Part shown: piece by piece, positions 35,130 through 46,425 of the stretch
Layout: every line of letters starts with the position of its first letter
Position numbering within the stretch: position 1 is the first letter of the stretch
Translations under genes and position numbers: made by a program
Origin: Oncomelania hupensis
Taxonomy: Eukaryota > Mollusca > Gastropoda > Littorinimorpha > Pomatiopsidae
Direction: 5' to 3'
Assembly: GCA_036898135.1 (NCBI GenBank)
Contig: CM072526.1
Location: forward strand, 9,425,226 to 9,489,225
Length of the DNA: 64,000 nucleotides
Notes under the pieces: model-generated
Told to the model about the DNA's origin: nothing
Seen by the model: the letters and a program-made list of their open reading frames with translations, nothing else
The model's database searches: none

Positions 35130-35190
35130 CCCTATCTTAATCTCAGTCCCCTATACGCACCTGTGTCCGGGGACTAAAATTTTAACCTAG
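35130..35190 (+). repeat. SINE-like core CCTATACGCAC..GTGTCCGGGGAC
   Basis: Shares CTATACGCACC and GTGTCCGGGGA with the SINE at 54,430-54,740, where the phrase occurs twice on the minus strand. The 34,888-35,129 stretch before it is C/T-rich without other recognisable content. Confidence 0.55.
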
Positions 35191-35297
35191 TGTAATGTGA
35201 TAACAATGCGAATTTTAGGGTAAACCCGTGTTCGCCAAAGGTAAACAAAGCCTTCGATTTGGGACCTTTTTTAAAACACAGAGTAAGCATTACGTTC

Positions 35298-35302
<5 letters not shown>

Positions 35303-35344
<42 letters not shown>
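35303..35344. repeat. (CT)n microsatellite
   Basis: About 20 uninterrupted CT copies. Confidence 0.95.
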
Positions 35345-35350
<6 letters not shown>

Positions 35351-35460
35351 TATGTATGTAGGGAATGTAAAATATGTAGGCATCTGCGAAATTAATTATA
35401 AAAGTGATGTAATAACATATATGACAACACAGTAATTCATGTAATTATTAACTTTTTTAT

Positions 35461-35476
35461 TTATTTATTTATTTAC

Positions 35477-35515
<39 letters not shown>

Positions 35516-35530
35516 TATTATTATTATTGA
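35461..35530. repeat. (TTA)n / (TTTA)n microsatellite
   Basis: TTTA repeats followed by about 15 TTA copies. The following 35,531-35,767 has no recognised feature. Confidence 0.95.
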
Positions 35531-35766
35531 ATTATTATTCTAAGGTGTGAAGGATATGAGGGGAGGATGTTGCCTAAAATTGTTTAAAGATAATGATGAA
35601 GATGGTGTGATTGTGTGTGCATGTGTGTGTGAGTGATGTGATTTCCAAGTTAAAGTTAAAGGTTAATTATTATTATTATGTTAATTTCTTAAGGGACAGA
35701 TTGGAAGATTAGACTGTATCATTAGTCTGAAACCTTTATTCCTAATAAAAAAGTTTCAAGTTTAAA

Positions 35767-35767
<1 letters not shown>

Positions 35768-35808
<41 letters not shown>
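35768..35808. repeat. (CT)n microsatellite
   Basis: About 18 CT copies. Around it TCTAGTAGCAGCTCCAG.TATCATGTCTGATTCC and GTGGCAGCTCCAA..ATTATGTTTGATTCC form a short direct repeat (35,815-35,880). Confidence 0.95.
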
Positions 35809-35816
<8 letters not shown>

Positions 35817-36223
35817 AGTAGCAGCTCCAGTTATCATGTCTGATTCCTTCAGTGGCAGCTCCAACCATTATGTTTGATTCCCCTGTTAAAACCAGTAGAC
35901 TGGAAACAATTGGCCAGGTTCTGTCTCATCAACACTGTGCGTGGGCCCCAGATGAGCGAATAGGATGGCAGGAGGGAGAAAAAAAAAGAAACAAAGAATG
36001 GGGGTGAGAGAAGAGAAAGAGGGAGAGACAGAGACAGAGAGAGAGTGGGGGTGGAGGGGAGGGGGGGAGGGAGGGAGGGAGAGATTGTTGTTGTATCCAT
36101 TTTTATTCACAAGATTTAACGTCCTATTTTTTTTTACAGATTTTTGTAAAATGCACTGCTGAGACTGATACAGATTAGCTGTGATAACAGCAGCAGCAAC
36201 AACAACGACAACGACAGCAACAT

Positions 36224-36269
36224 TACTACTCCTACTACTACTACTGCTACTACTACTACTGCTACTACA

Positions 36270-36312
<43 letters not shown>

Positions 36313-36330
36313 TACTACTACTACTACTAT
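36224..36330. repeat. (CTA)n microsatellite
   Basis: Long, slightly imperfect ACT/CTA run; translations (poly-Leu, poly-Tyr, poly-Val) are artefacts. Confidence 0.95.
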
Positions 36331-36567
36331 GATGATAACTATAATAATAATGCAGGATGCTATCACGCGCGTAAATCTTCAATCAAACGAAAGCCAGAAT
36401 AGAAGTCAAAGTAGGAAAAGAATTCAAAGTCGGAATAGAAATCAATTTCTATTCTTGACAGTTTACTTTGACTGCCACCAATGCTATTACTGAAAAGTGA
36501 GAGGAAACCAGAGTACCCGAAAAAAACCTCGGTGTCCTCAAAAGTCTCGTACCTAAGTCACGTCAAT

Positions 36568-36633
36568 TCGTCCCACGCGGGATTCAAACCCGCGACCTTC
36601 GGAATAGGAAACCAGCTTACTATCCGCTGACCT

Positions 36634-36635
<2 letters not shown>
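36568..36635 (-). repeat. tRNA-like head of a SINE
   Basis: On the minus strand it shows an A-box-like TAGGTCAGCGG, a T arm GCGGG-TTTGAAT-CCCGC with a perfect 5-bp stem, and a B box GGTTTGAATCC. Acceptor-stem pairing and a clean anticodon arm cannot be formed, so it is a tRNA-derived SINE promoter or pseudo-tRNA rather than a functional tRNA gene. It abuts a (GAT)n run. Confidence 0.6.
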
Positions 36636-36683
<48 letters not shown>

Positions 36684-36960
36684 AACAATGATGATGATGA
36701 TGCTGATGATTGTGATGATGATGATGATGACGATGATAATGATAACAATGATGATGATGATGCTGATGATTATGATGATGATGATGATGATGGTATGCAG
36801 AAGATGAAGAAGAAAATGACGATGAAGAAGAAGAAGCAGAAGAAGAAGAAGAAGAAGAAGAAGAAGAAGGGGGAGGAGAAGAAAGAAAAAGAAGAAGAAC
36901 AACAACAACATGAACAACAACAACAAGAACTAGAACAAGAACAAGGACAAGAAGAACCGG
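36632..36960. repeat. (GAT)n then (GAA)n/(CAA)n microsatellites
   Basis: GAT repeats to about 36,795, GAA-rich to 36,900, then CAA/GAA. Reading frames rich in His, Ser or Lys here are artefacts. Confidence 0.95.
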
Positions 36961-37079
36961 AGGAGGAGGTACAATGGGAATAGACGTAAGTTTTGAATAA
37001 GACGCGAGGCATCTGTAAATAGTAATTACATGCAAAGTTTAAAGGGGTATGTAAGGAAAAGTCATCATGACCTTTGGTT

Positions 37080-37570
37080 TTTCCTTGGAAGCATAGGTGA
37101 AGACCCTGAAGTCTACAAATTTGAACCAAACCCCTCCAGAAGTTTGAGAGAAAATACGATTAGAAAAAACAACAATTTAGAAGGCCACCATATTGACGTC
37201 ACACGATGACGTCGCACAATAAACTATAATTTCCTTTAAGGCACAAGGCATCTAAACACCCTAATTACAAACCAAGTTCGTAAAAAAAATTAAAAAAAAA
37301 TCCCTCACTATGAGTTTTTCACTTGATTCACATAAGTTTGGTTTTACCTTCGAGGCACAGGTAAAGCCTAAGTACTTACCAAACTTGAACCAAATCCCTC
37401 CAGTAGTTTGTGAGAAAATGGAATTAGAAAAAAGAACCACCACACATTATGAAACCACCATGATGTCTTCACCCAACATGCATAATTTATTAATAGTATG
37501 GTTGGGTCCACAATTTCATAATTAAATACCAAGTTTTAAAAAAAATCCGTCCATTAGTTTTAGAGAAAAC
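37080..37570. repeat. Diverged repeats with TTGAACCAAA..CCCTCCA
   Basis: Blocks of the type AAATTTGAACCAAACCCCTC plus CAGAAGTTTGAGAGAAAAT recur at about 37,115, 37,385 and 37,535 at decreasing identity. Probably an old dispersed repeat. No TIR or reading frame recognised. Confidence 0.55.
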
Positions 37571-37959
37571 GGACACCAGACGCCCAAAGCCAAAAACAGT
37601 ATTTGCCAATCTTTACAGCTCTGGAACTAATAATTGGAATGTGAAGACCATTCAATGATCAATTAATATGTTCCTAATATGCGATCTAACTTTACCGCTG
37701 AAATAACTTAATAAGCTCGCGCATTTTACAGAACGGGACTTGTGCACCTCCGTTAAGGCCTTGATTAAGAAGTCATAGGTTGAAGTACTATTGGAAAGCA
37801 ATACGACTGTCGATGACTGCTGTCTCATTACGTGGTGGAAAATAGTAAGAGAGACGAAAAGGTTATGTAATAATTCCTCTATCTTTAGGGCTGGAGGGAG
37901 ATGGGGGACAGGGAAGAAATTGGAAGGGGCGGCGGGGTGGGGAGTGGGGGAGGAGAAAT

Positions 37960-38405
37960 CTTATCCTATCCTATCCTATCCTATCCCGTAACTCGAAGGT
38001 CGTTGGGGCACCACAGATGATCGTTTAACCAGCGTACTCCATCTTTCTCTGTCCTCAGCAACCCTTATGGCTTCCCTCAGTGTCAAGCCAGTCCACTCTC
38101 GAATGTTGTCCTCCAATCTCCTTTTCGGTCTCCCTCTTCTTCTACCTCCTTGCACTATGCCTTGCAGGATGGTCTGTGCAAGGCCTGATGCTCTAGTGAC
38201 GTGGCCATACCATCGGAGTTTCCGTTTCTTCACCACTGTGAGCAGGTCATCGTGTTGTCCAATGGCTTGTGTGACGGTCTGTCGGACTTCGTTGTTGGTG
38301 ATGTGCTGGGTATAGGAAAAACCCAGAAGTCTTCTGTAGCATCTCTACTCCATGCTTTATATTCTTCGTTGTAGATCTGTTGTGAGGGTCCATGTTTCGC
38401 AAGGC
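37960..38405 (-). mobile_element. LINE B 3' fragment (minus)
   Basis: (CCTAT)n tail, then minus-strand KRKLRWYGHVTRASG and RGRPKRRLEDNIREWTGL. Homology to the intact copy continues to about 38,405. Dead truncated copy. Confidence 0.9.
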
Positions 38406-38639
38406 AGGAGGAAAGTGGAATAATTTTAAAATTCCTTTGAATGGAACTCGGGGTGTGTCCAATACCTGCTAAATTGTGTCGTCTCCTATTTTTTTTTATT
38501 TATTTTTTTTTAAATGTTATTTTCTTTATTTTATTTCATGTTCTTTCTTATTTTGTTGTAGGCCATTACATAATATGTCCATATGATGACTTCTTTCGTT
38601 CACAGACGATTTCGCCTCGGGATGTTTGGGTTAGATTCT

Positions 38640-38712
38640 GTATCGGACTACTCCTTGAGCAGTTCTTGAGTTGGAAACTAGCGCTATATAAGAACATTAA
38701 AAATAAATAATT
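38640..38712 (+). repeat. SINE-like tail
   Basis: CCTTGAGCAG.TCTTGAG.TGGAAA.TAGCGCTATATAAGAA matches the end of the 9.2-kb element. It ends in an AATAAAT-rich tail. Confidence 0.6.
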
Positions 38713-38719
38713 AAATAAA

Positions 38720-38976
38720 GGAAAAAATAAATAAATGTTCGCTGCAATTTCAACGAGCTTATGTTTTTAGTGGGTGTGTTGAACTAATTATTGGGGATGA
38801 ATTTCAATTTATTTTTGAGTGTCCACAACGATGACTGTTTATTACATGGAAATCTTTATCGTGCAAGTCTATGTTTGACTTATGTAATTTGTGTCGGGGA
38901 AAGAATACAATTAAGACACTTTTTAAGGGCTTACACTGGTAATATTAACAATATAGGCAGAATATTATTGTTGTGA
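38720..38976 (+). pseudogene. Probable retroelement C-terminal remnant
   Basis: Broken frames include IIGDEFQFIFECP and, in another frame, ERIQLRHFLRAYTGN. This resembles the Cys-containing C-terminal tail of non-LTR polyproteins. Weak call based on motif memory; no RT or RNase H is present. Confidence 0.3.
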
Positions 38977-39361
38977 ATGTTACAGTTAAAATGTTAGTAC
39001 TGTTATTGCAATTTCTATTTTTTTACAACTTAATTATGATTGTTAAGCTTGTTTTTTTTATATCCTCCACACCCCAACAAGGGGCGAGTAATGAATTTAA
39101 ATCTGGAATCTTGGTTCATTCAGAAATAGGTCAAAGGTCACACAGCCATAGAAGAATCGTCAACATTATTCCAACTTCTCTCTCGTTCTTCTACACACTC
39201 ACACGCACAAACATACACACACGCACACTCTCACACACACACACACACACGCACATACCTATCACAGCTGAGCGAGCCACGCAGTTGAATGCCTGGTCAC
39301 CGGGTATCACAGAGCACAACCACGTGACGGGATTATATAATACATGATTTGGCTTTCGACC

Positions 39362-39562
39362 ATGTCTCTCGCTTTCTCGCCTTCTAATTTAGAACATGGA
39401 AAAATGATTATGCTGACTCCGTTCATTGAAGAACAGCTGGCTGCACTACTTAAAAGTGCCCGAGCACCGATTGAGCAATTTGGAACAGAAGAGGTCGATG
39501 ACGAGGCATGTTTCACATTACTGTTGACTTTTACGATAACGTTCTGCAGATGCAGCACTTAA
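39362..39562 (+). CDS. Small ORF, unrecognised (66 codons)
   Basis: A 66-residue non-repetitive frame. Upstream are CACGTG (39,321-39,326) and TATATAA (39,334-39,340); downstream is AATAAA at about 39,618. The TATA-ATG distance is too short for ATG 39,362 to be within a transcript started at the usual distance; the in-frame ATG at 39,404 would be later. No domain recognised. It could be a small gene, a transposon piece or chance. Confidence 0.2.
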   Translation: MSLAFSPSNLEHGKMIMLTPFIEEQLAALLKSARAPIEQFGTEEVDDEACFTLLLTFTITFCRCST

Positions 39563-39794
39563 ATGTTTTCATCCATATAAAACACTTCAACACGGCCATT
39601 GGCCCTGTGCTGATACAATAAAGCAAGTCCATCGACGCTAGTTTGTGAGAAATTGTCCCCCTACCATCCCCCCTCTCCCCTCCTCCCAGCCCTCTCTCTG
39701 TCACCCGTCCCCTTATTTGATATTTGATGACTTATTTGTTCTGGTTCTAAGTCTAAAGATATACCTGGAGTGGAAAACTCACACCAAATATCCT

Positions 39795-40019
39795 ATAGTA
39801 TTCTATCCTATCCTATCCTATCCTATCATATCCCGTAACTCGAAGGTTATTGAAGCACCACAGATGATCGTTTAACCAGCGCACTCCATCTTTCTCTGTC
39901 CTCAGCAACCCTCGTGGCTTCGGTCAGTGTCAAGCCAGTCCATTGTCGAATGTTGTCCTCCCACTTCTTTCCCTTTCCTCCTCTCCTTGCACGATGCGTG
40001 CCTTTGGTCTTTGCAAGGC
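39795..40019 (-). mobile_element. LINE B 3' fragment (minus)
   Basis: (CCTAT)n tail then CCCGTAACTCGAAGGTTATTG; minus-strand KKWEDNIRQWTGLTLTEATR. Shortest copy, ending near GTCTTTGCAAGGCT at 40,019. A (A)n run follows at 40,050-40,069. Confidence 0.9.
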
Positions 40020-40317
40020 TCACCAAATATACATTAAATAATAACCATAAAAAAAAAAAAAAAAAAAAAGACAAAAATGGATGGACTCGTTTTACTTTGT
40101 CATCAACGCAATCTCTGATCAGGATCACATGTGCAATCTCTGATCAGGAGCAAAACACTTGATCAAAGCGCTATTGACGAAAATGGGCACGGATTAGGAA
40201 AGCACATTGTGTGCGTGTGCACGTAAAAAGTCCGTTACAAGAGAGGTCCCGAAATAGCTCCATGCACAGGCACCCCTATCTCGATGTGAGAGCTCTCCCT
40301 CTGAAAGATAGGGAGAG

Positions 40318-40319
<2 letters not shown>

Positions 40320-40383
<64 letters not shown>
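40320..40383. repeat. (GA)n microsatellite
   Basis: About 31 GA copies. The preceding 40,190-40,320 (GTGTGCACGTAAAAAGTCCG..) looks like dispersed repeat but is not resolved. Confidence 0.95.
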
Positions 40384-40385
<2 letters not shown>

Positions 40386-40425
40386 CGAAATTTTAATGAC
40401 AAAAAGCCAACAATACAGCTCATAT

Positions 40426-41165
40426 GTTGGTTGGTTGGTTGTTTTATTAACGTCTTTTTTCATCAAGATGATAAAGACCACACATACAGATTCACGCATT
40501 TAAACAGACATACATGAACACATACATACACACAGGTACAATTACTATCTCTCTAACATAACAATAACAATGTCAGTTAAATAAAACGAGCGACTGGAGA
40601 ATTGATTAAAGCTTTTGCCAATCCCACACTTAATTCATTGCTAATGTTTTTAACTGATGTTATAATATTTACTTCAAGGGGCAAAAGAGGATGAATCTGA
40701 ATACAATCAAATAATAGATGTTTTAGAGTGAAAGGTTCATCACAAATGCACTTTACATTTTTACAATATTTGTTTTTAATTGAATTTAATAATATTCTGT
40801 TTGCTGTAGATGAAACTGTTCTGGGAAATCCACAAGATTTTTATAGTTTGTATAGAACTGAAGTTTCTTTACAAAATCATTTTCAATCTTGTTTTGAATT
40901 TCTTTGGAAGGCAGATTTAATTTAACTGATAGGGAATTAATATTTAATGCACCTAATTTTGCATCATGATCAGCCCAATCATTATATAAAAATCCACAAT
41001 GCGATGGAATCCAGCAAAAGGTCACTTCAGTACCACTAATTATCAATCCAGGAATACCGTTATTATTAATCTAAAAAATAATCTCTTTTCGTTCACAGGT
41101 AATATTAGATTTTAGAGCTTCTAAAACAGATCGAGAATCAGAGCCAGAGTTGGACAATTTCTGTT
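40426..41165 (-). pseudogene. 5'-truncated LINE ('LINE C'): RNase H and C terminus
   Basis: Read on the minus strand: SDSRSVLEAL (RNase H Asp block), EVTFCWIPSHCGF..NDWADHDAK (last block), and after a frame change CDEPFTLKHLLFDC, a Cys/His tail ending in TAA at 40,577-40,579. The 3' end has an (AACC)n-type tail (GGTTGGTTGGTT on the + strand). Same domain order as the end of LINE A but diverged. A shorter copy lies at 56,465-56,665. Confidence 0.8.
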
Positions 41166-41167
41166 GA

Positions 41168-41212
<45 letters not shown>

Positions 41213-41262
41213 CAGAGAGACAGAGAGACAGAGAGAGACAGAGACAGAGAGACATAGAGACA
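41168..41262. repeat. (GA)n/(GACA)n microsatellite
   Basis: GA repeats grading into GAGACA repeats. The following 41,263-41,676 stretch holds no recognised feature. Confidence 0.9.
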
Positions 41263-41690
41263 GTCTCTGTACTATTATAATTATCTAGAGTATGGAGAGC
41301 GACGCACCTCTCATGTTCAAATACAGGCGCCCGTACTCAGGTGCTAGAGACTGACCTTCTCTTGTTCGATCGACAGCTTCCAAGTTCGATCACCCAAAAG
41401 ATTGTCGACCTGAACGCAAACGAATAGACTTGTTGCCGCTATCAGTCTGCTAGCAACAGTATATAGGCAGTCAGCCCGAAAGTGACGCTGTGTGTCATAC
41501 GCTGTTGAGAGATTACGCCTTGACACAGAATATGCTTGATAGATCTCCGACGCACAGCCAGCGTCAAGGTACCCTGTTTAGTAGAGACCGACCTATTTTA
41601 ATTTAGATTTTAGAAAGAAAATGAAACCCTAAATATTCACATCTTCCAGTTTGGGAATAAGGAATTTGTTGACTTCGATGTTGATTATGG

Positions 41691-41713
41691 GACTTCCGGT
41701 CAACATGGCCGCC
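41691..41713 (+). promoter_or_regulatory. ETS and YY1-like sites at the 5' end of LINE A
   Basis: ACTTCCGG (41,692-41,699; ETS core on the opposite strand CCGGAAGT) and AACATGGCCGCC (41,702-41,713; YY1-like) lie within the first 25 bp of the element. A YY1 site near +13 sets transcription start in mammalian L1. The match here by position and sequence supports a true 5' end. Confidence 0.5.
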
Positions 41714-41790
41714 AACAGAAGTGCGAAGCCTTTTTAGAAATGGAACGGGAGTCTTGTAAGATTCATAGATGACTACACATCGTTTTTAAT

Positions 41791-43726
41791 ATGGCTGGGA
41801 ATTGCATAACGCAAGATTTTTTCATTTTAGTCTATACAGATCAGCCAAAAATGTTTAATTTTCTCATAAATTTATTTCAAAATGTTGTGCGTTTAGTTGG
41901 CACCCTTGGCAACAAGAGAAATGTACCAGGCTCACGACCTTTTGATTCTGCAAGTTTGTTGCTTGCCCTAAACTTTAAAGTTGGAGCTCTTGCTGATGCG
42001 GTCGAACGAATAAATGACCGTATTGCATCTTTGGAAGAGTCCTTGAAACAACAAAATGAAAAACGGGAAGGGTGCGAAAGTGGAATTGACTTTGGTGTGC
42101 AAACAGAAGTCTCAAGCTTTCTTACCTATGCTGCCGCGGTGAAGGCCATTCCTGCATCACCAAAGGGTCAGGGAGACAGTAAAACGAGTCCATTGTCATC
42201 CATTGTGCAACAAAAAGATGGAAAGAAAACCATCAAATCTGAAAATGTATCAAGATCTCGTATCATTGGTCCTGGAATACAAGACGTAAAAACTGCTGAC
42301 GTAAGAGGAAGTGTCATTGGTAAAGAGAACCACAGGCAAAGGCAACAAACATCCTCTGATGCTCCATTAGTGTCTTTGGTGGGCGACTCCATCCACAGGC
42401 TGTGAAGTCCGTAGGCCTCGCCTCAATTACTTACTATACATAGAAGGTGCACCACTCGTAAACGTCCTGTTTACGACTGACCCCCCCAAAACGCCTTGCA
42501 TACCTTTTGTGTCCACTTCAAACTCAAACGGAGGGGCCAGGCGAATCACAAACACTCATAATAGCAACACATTCGTATCACTTCCAACGATGTCGGTTCC
42601 AAATTCACTACGAATTTGTTAAAAGAAACGCAGTCACATAAGCTGGTTCGAATTTTGACACGACGCCGCGAGTCGATCCCAATATGTATAGCAACTGCTT
42701 TACGACCTTTCATTGGTCGCCTAAGAATACGCGCTGTTAGGCCTAATGAAGGGCAGACCACTCTAGCGATTATAAAGTCTCCAACGATCATTTTGTTGAT
42801 ATCACTAGAGTAGTCCGCCATTCATTAGGCCTAACAGAGAGTATTCTTAGGCGACCAATGAAAGGTCGTAAAGCAGTTGCTATATTGGGATCGACTCGCG
42901 GCGTCGTGTCAAAATTCGAACCAGCCAATGTGACTGCGTTTTTTTTAACGAATTCGCAGTGAATTTGAAGCCGACATCGTTGAAAGTGATACGAATGTGT
43001 TGCTATGAGTGTTTGTGATTCGTCTGGCCCCTCCGTTTGAGTTTGAAGTGGACACAAAAGGTAGGAAAGGCGTTTTGGGGGGGTCAGTCGTAAACCGGAC
43101 GTTTGACGAGTGGTGGACCTTCTATGTATAGTATGCAACTGAGGCGAGGCCTACGGACTTTACAGCCTGTGCTCCATCCTGAATGGTGTTCAAGGCAGAC
43201 GTCTCGGGCGTGCATACGGATTCCGAGTTGTACAAAAGAAGGTTCATACCATCGACAAAGTAACCTCGAGATGTCTGACATAATCACGTCGGCGCCTCTT
43301 GATGCGACAGTCATCCATTGCGGCATCAACGACCTGAAAAAGAAGAATCCTAAAGCTGTTGCAACATCATTGGTCTCTTCCATCAAGACCTTAGCAAAAC
43401 AAAAGCCAACCCTGAAAGTTGTTGTCAGCTGTCCTATTCCAACTCGTCAGCCTGACTTGGAACAGAAACGAGTAGCTTTCAATGCCATTCTGCTTGCAGA
43501 CCTGTTCGACATGACCAATGTATCTGTGGTGAGCCATGACAACTTGCGCCTTTCCAACCTTCGTGATGGTTTACATCCCACCCAGACAGGCAGTAGTGTT
43601 CTGGCTCGGAACCTTAACCTGGGTCGACACCTGAGGGACTTGCTTTGGTCCAGGCCAAAAACAAGGAAACCATGCAGAGATGCGTACAGGAACAACTGGT
43701 GGAACAAGAATTGGATGTGGTATTAG
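41791..43726 (+). pseudogene. LINE A ORF1: coiled coil plus SGNH/GDSL esterase, interrupted
   Basis: Segment 1 (41,791-42,394) has a short coiled coil (VERINDRIASLEESLKQQ), a Lys/Ser-rich linker and ends at VGDSI, the nucleophile block of SGNH hydrolases. Segment 2 resumes at 43,172 (in frame: SILNGVQGRRLG) and, after a one-base frameshift near 43,265-43,272, gives TVIHCGINDL (oxyanion Asn block) and DGLHPT (Asp-x2-His catalytic block). In LINEs such ORF1 proteins are RNA-binding esterases. The gap between segments is a 777-bp fold-back element; removing it with one 8-bp duplication restores the frame. Stop at 43,724-43,726. Confidence 0.85.
42395..43171. mobile_element. 777-bp fold-back element with 8-bp TSD
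   Basis: Almost entirely an inverted repeat: left arm about 42,395-42,770, right arm about 42,800-43,171. The tips are ACAGGCTGTGAAGTCC and GGACTTTACAGCCTGT. It is flanked by CTCCATCC at 42,387-42,394 and 43,172-43,179. An 8-bp duplication fits hAT- or P-type transposases. It has no coding capacity of its own; reading frames here are arm translations on both strands (for example PFIGRLRI on each arm). Confidence 0.9.
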
Positions 43727-43854
43727 ATCCATCTGAAAATAAAATATTAACATTGATAGAAACACATTCTTTATGGTTTGCATTTCATATGCAATGATAA
43801 TGAATCATTTTGACATTTAAAAAAATAACACAAAGATAAAGTTTTAATTTTATA

Positions 43855-45733
43855 ATGAAAAACACTACACAAACAAGATTGTTACAATGGAACTGTCGTT
43901 CTATATCTACCAACTTACTATCTTTTAAACATTTTATTGAACACGAAACATGTTGTGTGTTGGCACTGCATTCATTGGATGTTCAGAAATTTAAATTACC
44001 TAAACTGGATAATTACTACTATCCTCCATTATTTAGTTTTAATCCTGAAAATATGAAAATTCAGTCTGCAATTTACATCAGGTGTGATTTATCATATTCA
44101 TCAATTGAATCGTTTCCTGTTGAAAAAGACACTAAAGATGTATACGTTACTGGAGCATGTGTTAAGATATGCGATAGTTGTATAATTAATGTATTATCAG
44201 TTTATTTCCCAAATGGTCCTAAAAATGACAATTCTGACTGGATTAAGAACTTTGATTTTTCTAAAGGTAATTGGGCCATTTTAGGAGATTTTAATGCTCA
44301 CTCACCATTATGGGAAAAAGATTGCAAGATCGTTACTTGTAATCGTTTAGTTGAAAATATTGTTGATTCAAAATTAGTATTATTAAATGATGGTAATGTG
44401 ACAAGAATACCAGACATTTCGTCTCATAGACCTACAGCAATAGATTTGTCTCTTTTGTCAGGTAATATTGCATTAAATTGTAAATGGCATATTGAGGAAG
44501 ACTGTTTAGGTAGTGACCATTTACCGATTTTGATTGATTTAAATCAAATTGTAAGTACTAATGAAACTGATGTTGAAGACAAAATTCCAAAATTTTTATA
44601 TAATCGTGCAAACTGGGAAATGTTTTATAATTATTTAAATGTTTTTCCATGTACTGAAATTTTACAAGAGGATATAAACAGTTTCTATGAAAAATTTAGA
44701 GAAGTAATATTACAAGCTGCTGATCATTTCATTCCGAAAGTTCAAACAAAGAAACATATTGATCGGCATGGAAATTCATGGTGGAACAATAAATGCAAAA
44801 ACGCATTAAAAAAGAAAAAAGAAAAATTTAAAAACTGGATTAAAAATAAGACAGAAGCAAAGTTTTCAGAAATGAAACTGGCTAAAATTCAATGTAGCAG
44901 AATAATTGCAAAAGCTAAAAAGGACCACTGGATTGAATTTTGTGAAAAAGAAGTATTAGAATCTAAAGAGTTTCACAAAGTATGGAAAAAAGTAAGAGAT
45001 ATTAAAAATATATATAGATCACAACTATATCCGGTAAAATTAGAAAATAACTTATTTCCTTCTTTGACAGATAAGGCAGAAGCATTTGTAATTTTTTTCT
45101 CAGAAAATAGTTTAACAAATAATTTAAGTGAAAATATTTTAAAATTTAGAATTGATAGTGAAAATAAGGAGGAATATAAAGACCCTTTACTCGACAATAA
45201 TTTATATATAAATAGTCCCATTACTTTTGAAGAAGTATTAGATACATTAGATTCATTTGTAGATAATAATTCTGCAGTTGGTATTGAAGGCGTTTCATAT
45301 CAAATGTTACATCATTTGCCTTTAAAATGAAAAAAATTATTGCATTCACTTTTCCCAAAATGTTGGGAAAGTGGAACTGTACCGTATTATTGGAAACAGT
45401 CAGTAATAATTCCCATTTTAAAACAAGGTAAAACATCAAAACCTATAAATAATTATAGACCAAATGCATTAACATCACACGTTTGCAAATTCATGGAAAA
45501 AATAATAAATCAGAGATTGTTATATTTCTGTAACAAAAATAATATTATTCCTGTTCATCAAGCAGGATTTCGAAAAGGTCGTAGCACCACTGACCACTTA
45601 GTCAAACTTTCTTTAAATATTAAAAAACAATTCTCAAAAAGAAAGAGTTTATTAGCAACATTTTTTAATGTAAAAAAAGCGTATGATAGTGTTTGGCATG
45701 CCAGATTATTATACAAATTAAATTCAATAGGTC
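43855..45733 (+). pseudogene. LINE A ORF2 part 1: endonuclease and RT start
   Basis: APE-type endonuclease blocks LLQWNCRSI, NVLSVYFPNG, AILGDFNAHSPLW, TAIDLSLLS and GSDHLPI are present. The block that normally carries the catalytic Glu (..LQET..) reads VLALHSLDV, so that Glu is gone. A linker with basic and coiled-coil character follows, then RT blocks NNYRPNALT, HQAGFRKGRSTTDHL and ATFFNVKKAYDSVWH. In the last, the first catalytic Asp of motif A (F-D-V) is Asn. A TGA at 45,328-45,330 interrupts an otherwise continuous frame. Cut at 45,733 by the TG...CA element. Confidence 0.88.
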
Positions 45734-45938
45734 TGTAACGAACGTGTTTCGTACAGGTTTGTGTAGGAAGACGTTACGACGTCACTGCGTCATTTACGAT
45801 TGAAATGATAATTTAGTTTTGTGAGCTGTTGTTAGCTCAGAGATTCCATATCAGCCGAAGTGAACGGACGTGTTCGTGGGTGCGCTAAGAAAGCCTGATT
45901 CTGCTAAGGAATAAGATAGCTGTATCTAAGAATACAGG

Positions 45939-45991
<53 letters not shown>

Positions 45992-45992
<1 letters not shown>

Positions 45993-46398
45993 CTATCCTA
46001 TCCTATCCTGTCCCATAACCCGAAGGTCGTAGGGGCACCACAGATGATCGCTTAACCAGCATACTCCATCTTTCTCTGTCCTCAGCAGCCCTCATGGCTT
46101 CGCTCAGTGTCAAACCAGTCCATTCTCGAATGTTGTCCTCCCACCTCTTTTTCGGTCTCCCCCTTCTTCTACCTCCTTGCACTGTGCCTTGCAGAATGGT
46201 CTTTGCAAGGCCTGATGATCTGGTGACGTGGCCATACCATCGGAGTTTCCGTTTCTTCACCACTGTGAGCAGGTCATCGTGTTGTCCAATGGCTTGTGTG
46301 ATGGTCTGTCGGACTTCAACGTTGGTGATGTGTTGGGTATAGGAAATGCACAGAAGTCTTCTGTAGCACCTCATCTCCATGCTTTGTATTCTTCGTTA
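45992..46398 (-). mobile_element. LINE B 3' fragment inside the LTR-like element
   Basis: Minus-strand KRKLRWYGHVTRSSG and RGRPKKRWEDNIREWTGL, then (CCTAT)n tail. Flanked on both sides by (TTA)n, so it either inserted into a TTA run or duplicated one. Very similar to the intact copy at 48,944-50,400. Confidence 0.9.
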
Positions 46399-46425
46399 TT
46401 ATTATTATTATTCTTATTATTATTC

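Noticed and set aside
36568..36635. A functional tRNA gene (minus)
   Set aside because: A and B boxes and T arm are good but acceptor and anticodon stems do not pair; kept as a SINE head.
36126..37129. Poly-Leu, poly-His, poly-Ser and Lys/Glu-rich frames
   Set aside because: All fall on CTA, GAT, GAA and CAA microsatellites.
42546..43138. Frames of 65-116 codons within 42.5-43.1 kb
   Set aside because: Arm translations of the fold-back element; the same peptide appears on both strands.
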